A stretch of 64,000 nucleotides of DNA. It comes from Cheilinus undulatus. Lineage: Eukaryota; Chordata; Actinopteri; Labriformes; Labridae. A program made the translations under genes and the position numbers. The stretch covers positions 36,000,289 to 36,064,288 of the forward strand of contig NC_054869.1 in NCBI RefSeq assembly GCF_018320785.1, written 5' to 3'. Positions 11,923 to 21,100 of the stretch are shown piece after piece; position 1 is the first letter of the stretch; every line of letters starts with the position of its first letter. Under the pieces are notes generated by a model. The model did no database searches and was not told where the DNA came from. It was given only the letters and a program-made list of their open reading frames with translations.

Positions 11923-14667
11923 AGGATACTGGCAATGCGTATGGGCAATCTAGACTGTGTGAGGGAGCTCAGATGTGACTGTTCATGGGTTCTTCCCTCT
12001 GAATTGCACCTCTCCTATGAAAGAGTCACAGTTTTTTTTAAGTTCTGGCATGTTTGAACAGTTGATCATTAGTGTAAGTAATGGCAATTGCATAATTGCA
12101 AAATGTGGTATCAAAAAAGGATCTACAACTTTGACAACCAGAGTTAATAATGTTATTTAGGTTTAGACTAGTTATACAGCAGCTCTTGTGAGGTAATGAG
12201 AAGGACTTTTTCAGTTCTTCCTGTGAAAGTTTTGCAGTTATATTGTGTATTCCCTTGGCCTGGTTGTGTTGGTTTTTTTTCTGCTGTTGTCCCAGATCAG
12301 AGATTACCAAGAGAGCGAGATCCTCCCCAATCAGACTGACAGGCCTCCTCCCCATGTGTATGTGGTGGGAGGATCAGCCGTGTTTCATAAATATATGTAC
12401 ATACTGTATTTGTTATTCAAATCCAAGGATAAAAGCCGTGGTGGAAGGGGTTTAGTCATGCTGCAAAAGCAACAAGACAAGAGCAGAGCCATGTTTCTGT
12501 GTGACAGAGACTGGAGAGCACAGAAAAAAAGTGGGTGCCTCTCTTTATGCTTATTAGCTCAGCATTAGCTCGTAGCTAAGCACATCGCTTGTGGGGAACT
12601 GTATCATAATTGTACCTTTTCAGTCTGCTGCCACCCACACCCAATGCAAATATGGATAGGATCTGTTTATAATTAGCATACCTGTTAAATGTATTTGCTG
12701 GTATTGCCTAGAGAACACAGCCTTTTGTTTGCTGGCGGTTGTTTTTATTCTGCTATCATGGGGAGGTTTCCAGGAAATTGTATCTCAGAAGACATTTTAA
12801 ATCATACATAAAAAAACAAAGTGAGGATCATAAGAGTGTGTTTTACTCTTTGCATGCTGATGAGGTGAAAGAGGAAGCTGTGTTTTCTCAGACCTGGATA
12901 TTGGAGAACTTACGCTGTGAGGCCTTATAGTGACAATCTAGTGGGAACCAAAGCAGAACCAAAGCAATACTAGCCTAATTAGCTGACCTGATTACTATAG
13001 TGGCTGGATAAAGTATGGGAAAGAATCATCCTCTTATGGCATGATTACAGAACAGCACATGCATAAGAAATGATTCATTGTGTCTTTATTCAAACAAGTT
13101 AAACATATAACAGAGAAACATTTCATTCAATTTTTGACTCTTCAATATGGAAGCCCTAGCAGATGAAAGCACATACATAATTTAACTCTGTTTCCCAGTA
13201 AAGAACACATTTCTGTTGTTTTCTTTCGGTCTTGACTTATTTAAGTTGTTATCTCAACATAACAGGCCTGGTTTTCCCATGATATTCGGGTGATAATAAG
13301 ATAGATAAACCAATATTTTAAGTAAACAACCTAAATGTACTTTTTGTTAGCAGAAAATATTATGAAATAAAATGTATGGACACATATCCTCTTAAGTCTT
13401 CTGTACTTCATTGATAGCATGTGCTGTAAAGCAATACAATCTCTGTTATGGTATTTATTATATGATATATCAAAGCTCAAAAACCCTCAGTCCTATTTAA
13501 AGCCAAAAGCTAATGTGAGCTATAGAGAAAAAGAGCAGTGTGTGAATTGTAAAAATTAGAGGACTCTTTCTTAATCCTGCTCCTGCAGCATGTGTCAGGT
13601 CTCACCTACATCCCACACAGATTCTGACAATCCATGTTGAATATTCAGAATAACATAAAATTTAGTTAAAGGCAATGTTGATGTGTTCACTTCAGCATTG
13701 CCCAGATTGAGTTTCTTCTGCGAATGAAGTAAAACTTTAAGAAAACAGTCTCATTCTTGTCATGCGTCACTGTGCCACACATTTCCTGATCTCTGGAAAG
13801 TTCTGGCTTCTTAACAATTGCAACTCACTTCCATCAGCTCTTGCAGACGGTCGATGAATCTCGATTGTATTAACAACATGTTGTTAACATCCTCATTACT
13901 AGATGTAATAAGGCTAATTTGCATGGAAAGGTTGTTTTCCCTCAAATAACTGCATAATTGCTCAGCGTCTCTGTGTGCTGTTGCGCACAACAAGGGCTTT
14001 ACAGAGAGCTTACTTTAATTAGAGTATAAGTGTATCATCTCATCCAAATATGGGTCCTTGTAGGTGTGTTTAAACAAAGTCCAGTTGTTTTCTGGCTCTG
14101 TCACTTGCTCTTACAAGATTGAAAGGAAATGGAAAACATGCAGCTCAGGCTTGCATCATTCCCAGTTTAGATATCCAACCTTCAAGCTAAATGGAACACA
14201 GCAGAAGTCCCTGCATGATGACTTGGCGCAACATTTTGGGATTTAATAGAAAACCTGCCCATGTTTATGATTTTTTTTTCACTACACCAGTTTCAAACCA
14301 GTACATCAAGAAGTCTTCTGAGAGATTTCAAGGACAATGGGAGCAACGGTGTGGCATAGAAGTCAACACAGACAGATGGACTAACAGACAGATACATCAA
14401 CTTCCTTTTTTAATGCAACTTTGTCATTAAATTTCTGCAATGTACAACATGGTCTGGAAGTTGGAGGTTTTTGTTGATCAGAAAAAGAGATTTGGCAATA
14501 TAGGTCACCATGGTCTTCTGTTTTTGCTGCTGTGGTTTTGAAACAGGTATCAGTATCGTTGTTTTGTAATATTTCTTAGTTCAAACATCTGATGTCATGA
14601 TACAAACAGTTACTTTTGCTTGGAGACAATGACTACAAACTGGAAATAATTAATAGTTAGGTTATGT

Positions 14668-14828
14668 CAGCACATCCCATGTGCAGAGGCTGTTTGATCA
14701 GCAGCCTGGGTTTGAATCTGACCTTGAGTCCTTCCCAGTATGTCATTCCCCACTCTCTCTATCCCCAGTATTCAACTCTATCCACTGTCCTGTGTCTACA
14801 ATAAAAGTGTAAATGCCCAAAATTAAAT
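14668..14828 (+). mobile_element. tRNA-derived SINE (degenerate)
   Basis: It has a B-box-like GGGTTTGAATCTGACC followed by the pyrimidine-rich body (CCCACTCTCTCTATCCCC), CTATCCACTGTCCTGT and an ATAAAAGTGTAAATGCCCAAAA tail. The same body-tail order appears in the better-preserved copy at 52,065-52,211. The A box is poor. Confidence 0.6.
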
Positions 14829-17437
14829 AATGAGCCAAACTAAAAAAATCGGAGGCAGATTTTCATGACTTTGGGTTTTATTCACTTTTCATTGCATGAG
14901 ATCAAATCTAAGGCTTCTGTTGTCTGTGTACTGAGTTGAAAACCTCAACTTTGGCCCAAACATCTATAAAACGAGAATAAAATAATTTAATCATCTCATT
15001 AAAGGTGCTCTTTAGTAAATTATATTATTGAGTTAAAGAATGAACATTGCACATTATCTAAATTTTGGCAATTTAGACTGTGTACATGAATTTTCCTGCA
15101 TTTTTTGATCACAAAAACAAGAAACCACCCGTTACTGGAAGCCTTGAATCTGTGCTTTTGTTGCTGTGGTATTGCAATAGTTATGTGTTTTTAGACCTTT
15201 TTTAATTTTGTATATTTGTGAATAAGAAAGACAACTACAGTGACAAAGAAGAAGATGTACAAAATGCACAGGTGGGACTAAAGAAACCCCTAAAGGAACC
15301 CACCCTAGAAGAGGTTCTCATTGATCAACCGTTCTTTGGAAGAAATTTTTTCTTTAAACCCACTTATGTAGTTTTAAGAAATTGGCATTCACCAAAGTTT
15401 TATCTGTGATTTTTCTGTGTTCTCAGCTAAGAACAAACCTAGAACACAAGAGAGCACTCCTAGGCACCTTTGAGCACCATATATCCCAATATATAGTGAT
15501 CTATACAATTTTTTTTGCCTGAGTAGCTGATTTAGCGTTGATCTTACCCTCCTGTTTGTCTTATTTCCGCAGTATTTTATTTTCATGTAGCACTTCTTGC
15601 AAACCTCATGTGTCATGTCCATCTCATCCATGCCCCGCTTGTATTCCTAATGTCCACCTAACATTGTACTAACTTTTTCCTGCTCTTTGACTGTAACCTC
15701 TGCCAACCTCACTGGACAAAAAATTATCCAAACAATTGATTTTATTTTTCCATTTGCAATTAATTTGAAAAAATTGATATATGGTGGATAAGATGATAGG
15801 ATGTATCACCACACAAAATATTGCTATACTATGCTGTATTGTTTTTTTCTACCCCTAGGAAAAGCGTGGTATGACAGCTTTTTTAAAGTAGTAAATGGAA
15901 ATAAAGTGGTATGTAGGCTGTTGAGGGTTGAACTCGCATAGAGCTACTCAACCAAAGTAATCTGCAAAGAGGAACCCAGCCTTCAGTGTTAGTGTAAGTG
16001 TTCAATCAGGCTCACATCTAGAGGTGGGAGAAAAACCGGTTCTTAGATGCATCATGATGTGGAATTGTAAGATTCCAGATCGATTTATAAATGTCCAATA
16101 ATCGCTAATAATTTAAATCTTTAATATTTATACATTTAATGCTACTTTTGGTTCAGTGCAATTGTAAATTTCCAGTGTACACACATCTTCCATTAGAGGA
16201 TAGTGGAAATCTAATTTATCTCCTTCTTTTTAAACACTAATGGGATGTTTTTATTATGTTTGACACAGTGAGAACAACAGAAATGTAAAAAATAAACCAA
16301 CTGACCCTGTGAGGAATTGACTGTTTTCTAAGAATTTTCTCCTCTTTAGACTAGCCAGTTAAACATTTTAAATGAACATTTAGCTGGATGGTGAAATAGA
16401 TGCTTAGGAACATCCTTACTGATGATGATTATAGTAAACATTTAACATAAAGTTCAATGGATGTCAGAAATATGGAGGACCTACTTGCTGATTTGTGGCA
16501 AAAACAGAAGTGATTGAAACACCACATGTAAACTGACAGGTGTAGGAATTAAACTGAAACAGTTCCTGCATTGGGTGTAGCAGGTAGAGAATAGCTAGCC
16601 ACATTGAGCTTATTTACTCTGAATTCAAGCTTGACTGCGTAAGATTGGAGTTTTGAGAGTGCAGACTCTGGTTTTTGGTGACTGAATCTATTGTGTTGGT
16701 CATCATATTGCACACCATTAGAGCATAATTAAGATCTTGTTACAAAATACAAACGTACGGATTCATTTAAGGTCTAAATGATGGAAGAACATCCCTTATA
16801 ATAAATTCCTTTCTTTCTCCTTTTAAAAACCCAAATCAGTTTCCTGGCCGAAAAGTGTTGATATAAATTGATTTTTTTACTGGAATTATTTCAATGTTAA
16901 AAAATCTTGGTATTGTGAAAACCCTAAAACAGAAACTCTTATTTGAAGGCCCCAGCAAAGCAGCAACACAGCCTCTCTTTCACACACTTTTTGAGTGCCA
17001 TCATTCATCCATCACTGTTCCACAGCTATCTGTTATGGCTGAAGTAAACATTAAGGCCATCAGTCTGCGCCGTACATGGAGGTGGTTGCCTCCATTTGTC
17101 CGTGTCCAGTCAGCTGCGGAGAAACGGTGATGGAATCCTGACAGATTGTCTGTGTTTTGGAGCGTGTTGTTTTCCTTGCCCGTCCATTTTTCTCCTCCTA
17201 GCCATGTTTGCCATGCATCATCACTCTCTCTCTCCTCTTTCTGGGCTTCTACCCCCTCCTTGCTTGCCTCATCATTTCTCAGAGGGATGTGAGCGATGGA
17301 TGGACATCCTGCTACCTGTGAGGAGAAACTATAGAAACCAAGCACCTGTTATTACACTGTATGAAGCTCCGTACAAAGAAACATCACAACTGGATCTTTT
17401 AATTTTCCTGCACTTTCTTATTCTCTCTCCATTGTCC

Positions 17438-17466
17438 CCACCACCACCACCACCACCACCACCACC
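17438..17466 (+). repeat. (CCA)n microsatellite
   Basis: About nine CCA units sit inside a C-rich stretch. They generate a spurious proline run in one frame. Confidence 0.9.
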
Positions 17467-17559
17467 CACTCCTTCTCCACCTCCCCTACCTCCGTCTCCA
17501 TGTCATTGTGTGCCAGCCAAACTTGTCTAATCAGCAGATTCAACCAAAAATAATTGGCG

Positions 17560-17862
17560 GTGGCCTTGCTGCTAGCGAGCGTTGTGCTGTATACAGATAG
17601 GGAAAGGAGCACTTAATATTCCACACAGCTCGTGCCTCTCCTGTTCTCTGTGATATCTGACCTCTTTTGTCTCCTGCTCGGCTTGATGTTGATTTTGGAG
17701 GGCATTGTTAGCCGGAGCGCTGTGATTGGAAGAGGGTTGTCAGTGAGGGGGGCTGTGGTTGGTTGGGTTAAAGAGGAGGCTGATTTGCATAAAGGCTTAG
17801 CCCAGATTTGGAGCCACTCAGCGAGATCTGAGGAGAAGGGCCCGAGGGCCACAAGGTAATCA
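17560..17862. promoter_or_regulatory. Candidate conserved regulatory block upstream of NDUFAF2 exon 2
   Basis: This balanced-composition block contains GTGATTGGAAG and TGGTTGGTTGGG (inverted CCAAT-like), an octamer-like ATTTGCATAAAGG, and a good-looking donor (AAG|GTAATC) at about 17,855. Open frames run on both strands here, but none resembles a known protein. It could be an enhancer or an alternative first exon; both are inferences. Confidence 0.3.
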
Positions 17863-18058
17863 TCCATGGCCTGTCACAGCGCTGTCATCCCACTGTGTAT
17901 TTGTGTTTTTACGTGTGTCTGTCTGTGTCTGTAGGAGCTAGAGATAGAGCATTGTGTCTGCATCGTCTATGTATTTGTTTGCGTTTTGTGTGCATCATTG
18001 TGGAGAATCTCACTCATGCTTCCTCTCCCCTCCTCTTTTTTTCTTTATGGTTTTCCAG

Positions 18059-18148
18059 GAAGACAGGTCCGAGCCAAGCGGATAGTGGTGGCAGCCAATC
18101 CTGCAGAATTTGAATACACAGAAGGCAGCATACCGATGGAGTGGGACG
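18059..18148 (+). CDS. ndufaf2: NDUFAF2 exon 2
   Basis: This exon is 90 bp. The acceptor is a pyrimidine-rich tract ending TTTTCCAG and the donor is GTAAGT. Both boundaries are phase 1: the first two bases complete a Gly codon and the last G pairs with exon 3 to give Ala. It encodes the RQVRAKRIVVAAN block and ends in PMEWD, the most conserved part of the NDUFA12/NDUFAF2 fold. Confidence 0.95.
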
Positions 18149-21100
18149 GTAAGTCTGGACTGCAGCATAACTGTTTCAAACCCTAACTATCACTATCAGG
18201 GATAAATGATGATGTTAACATAAGAGCTAGCCAGCAGAGGACACAAAGTACTGCACAAATAAAATGGAATAACAAATTCATGGCAGCATCTATTGGGGCC
18301 TAGGCTAATCCATTGATTTTCTCTCTTTTTTTTCATACTGCAAGATGGGGGTGGGGAAAAGCGTATTCATGAGTTTATCAAAGACGCCTTCTGCTGGTGT
18401 TATACAACCGTACCATAAAATAGTGTTTCAAATTTCTTACAACTGGATACAAACTGTTCCCTCTGTCTCAGACTGGCTTTATCCACCTTAAACCCCTCAT
18501 CCTGCTTCGCCCCATCCCTCATGCATTTTCATCAGGATGCAAATAAGAAAGGGATAAAAGAGGCCCAGAATCCCTGTGCTAGCTGGAGGAAGAGATAGAA
18601 AATCTCTCTCTCTTCCTCGTTCCCTTTAACCTGCTCTGCTGTGCAGCCAGCTCAGCCAAAATAGAGCTCCTTAAAGAGCAAAAAAAAAGGCAGAGAAAGA
18701 TGACAGACAGACACAGCTCTCCTCAGGAGGAGAAAGAGGGACAGAGGTAGTGATGGAAAATGACAGAGTGTGTACTTTCAAATTCACAGATCAGAGCCGA
18801 TCCACACTTTCTCTGCTGAGACACATCGCTTAGCGGCCCTGCTCTGCTTCTACTAAAGCACTATCAGTGTTTTGAGTTATATTGTGCAGAGCTAGTTTTA
18901 CCGTTCTGCATGTTTCTCCGTAGTTTTTCTAAGTATGGTGAAGCAAAACAAAGCAAAAACCCCCTGGATACTTTCTCCCAGCTAGCTGGGTTACTCGCTG
19001 ATGCTATAGCTGCAGCCTTTAAATATGACTGCAGGTTTTGTTTGTGCAGCGTATGTTTGTGTGGGTGTACTCACTCTCCTTTTCTTTCCTCTCTCTAACT
19101 CCTCCAGCTTGGATCCGAGGCAGACGGAAGGAGCCCCCCTCCATCGAGGTACGCCCCCACCTCACTCCTCTTCCCCACTGCCTCCCTGCTGTGCTGATGG
19201 TTGGGCTCTTGGGGACTGGTTACAAGGAAGGGAAAGCAGCAAAGATGGAGAGGGAAACTGCTTTGATTTGTTTTATCTTACAGTTGCAAACTGAATCTAG
19301 GAACTTTGGGGGACAGGTGTTAAAATAAACAGCAGCTGAAGAGCATTGATGGCGAGACGGAGAGCAAAGAGCCTCTGAACAAGCGGCTCACTGACACCAT
19401 GTCCTAGTTTACAGTCTTTTTTCCAGCATCTCGGCTTTTTGTGTTTTATTTCTGGCAGTCTCAGAGATGGGAATGGTGAAGGAGTGCAGTTTTTCCCCTC
19501 GTGTACCTCTCCCTGGGTTTATTGCTCTTTAAATGTGAGAATGCTGGAAATTATTTGGCTGGCGAAATGTGGGTCTATAGGAAATCCCTTGGAAGGCCAA
19601 TACCCAGGCCCTCTTTCTATCTCTCTCTGTCCTCTCTCCTGCCAGTGGCCAATGCCATCCCCTGCCTCTGCTGCCAGAACATTCTCTTCCAATTTTCTGC
19701 CTCGCGTCTGCCCAATAGCTGCCATCGACAGCTGGACAGTGTTGATGTGGCCAAGGCTTCACTCCCAGCACATTACCCTACCCCTTGTCACGCTCCCTCT
19801 CTTCCCAGTCCAAGCCGACATAAATTGATTGGATTAAATCCTGTCATTAACAGGCTGGAAAAGCAGCTCAGTATGTTTGTCTCCCTCCCCAAAGCGGGGC
19901 TTTTTGGCCACGGCTCTCCCCGTCTCTTTTCCAGTCCTTCATTTCTGCCAAAACACAACAGCATAATGCCCAGTCCTCCCTTCTTTTCTGGTTTCCCATG
20001 CTAGGGAGAGGCTAACATCACTGGACACTCGCTGTGGCTCAAGTGGGTAACTGTTCCACTGGTGGCCTGCGTTCAGGTTGTAATTGTTTCCATGAGCTGA
20101 GATGGTTGTTTATACTGCGAATGCCTCCTGTCAGGTTAGCTTACCAGTCCGTTCCAAGCACTACATTTTTAACCTGGGTTTATTAGCTCAGTATAGGTGA
20201 ACTGAACACGCTTGTTCAGTGCTAGTAAATGCTTGACTTCATACTCGGCAGCTTCTCACATTTGTTCCTGGAAGCCGCCCAATGTAACTTCACGTGTCTG
20301 CTGCTCTGGATGCAGGAGGAATTGTCGTTCTTTGCCTTGCTCTCAGACAAAACAGAGAGAGTTGATTATGAAGAGGATTTATCATGAGTTCAGCTTTTGG
20401 AGGACACTTTGGAGTTTCCATTAAGTAATCCTGCAGTCACATGGCATTTTCTCAGATCTTCAGCAGACAGTCACCTTAACATTTCATGTACAAAATACAT
20501 CAATGTGCAATGTCCATTAATGTCCTGATTGAGTAATTTTTGTTAGAATTAATAAGACCAAAACCAATACAAGATTGAAAAAAAAACAACATGTAGCCCA
20601 GTATTTATACATAATTTATAGGTTAATCTAAGGAAAAACAGTGTGGGTAGTAGATGTACTAGTACTCAGGTATCTCCTTAGGATCATCTGCTGCCAGTAA
20701 TGTTGTGGCATGCTGTGATTGGCTAATGTCATGGTGAATGTTAACTGTTGGTTCAGTGGTTCCCAACCCTGGGGTCCAGGCACCCCATAGGGGGTCACTG
20801 GGGGGGGTTACCACTCTGCTAGTACACAGAAAACATAGTTAAAGTAAAATTTCCTTGATATATAGAGGGGTGTTTCATCATTTTTGAAGTTGGGTTGTAT
20901 AAGCTACTTGGTGATAGTAGTGGCATTAGCCTCCATTGATTTCAGTAATCTTTGCTCCTTTAAAGTCCCTGTAAAGTGAAATTCAATCTTTGTATCTTAA
21001 CACGCTAGATATGTTGGAATAAGTCTGCTGTGAACATGTGAAAACACTGAGATCTATGTGTGACAATTTAAGAAGGGCAAATTTATGAGCCCATAACATC

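Larger units (their letters stand above)
1..18058 (+). other. ndufaf2: Presumed NDUFAF2 intron 1 (partial)
   Basis: No exon was recognised on either strand, including the expected NDUFAF2 exon 1 or any ERCC8 exon (the usual left neighbour in vertebrates). Unique stretches without recognised repeats are 1-2,620, 6,060-7,490, 9,520-11,640, 11,930-14,660 and 14,830-18,058. They include a purine-rich tract at 715-1,090 and a pyrimidine-rich tract at 6,700-6,775. Around 10,975-11,100 is a fish repeat-like segment (TATATAGCACATTTCAGCAA). Confidence 0.6.

Noticed and set aside
13811..13993. Minus-strand 60-codon frame with protein-like composition (ends RLQELMEVSCNC)
   Set aside because: No splice sites fitting a known neighbour, an in-frame stop a little upstream, and no family recognised. 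A translated search would decide; a clear protein hit would revive it.
15218..15409. Lys/Glu-rich 63-codon frame
   Set aside because: Its middle is the CCCCTAAAGGAACC/GAACCNTTCTTTGGAAG style of a fish repeat, so it is unlikely to be a gene.
17096..17530. Open frame with a long proline run
   Set aside because: The prolines come from the (CCA)n microsatellite; the rest resembles nothing and is pyrimidine-biased.
1..18058. Search for ERCC8 exons or NDUFAF2 exon 1
   Set aside because: No WD40-like frames and no MGWSQ/NKYYY-like coding segment with a phase-1 donor were found.
19501..20004. 167-codon plus-strand frame in NDUFAF2 intron 3
   Set aside because: Low-complexity Ser/Pro/Leu content, no family resemblance, and it sits in an intron with unambiguous flanking splice sites.
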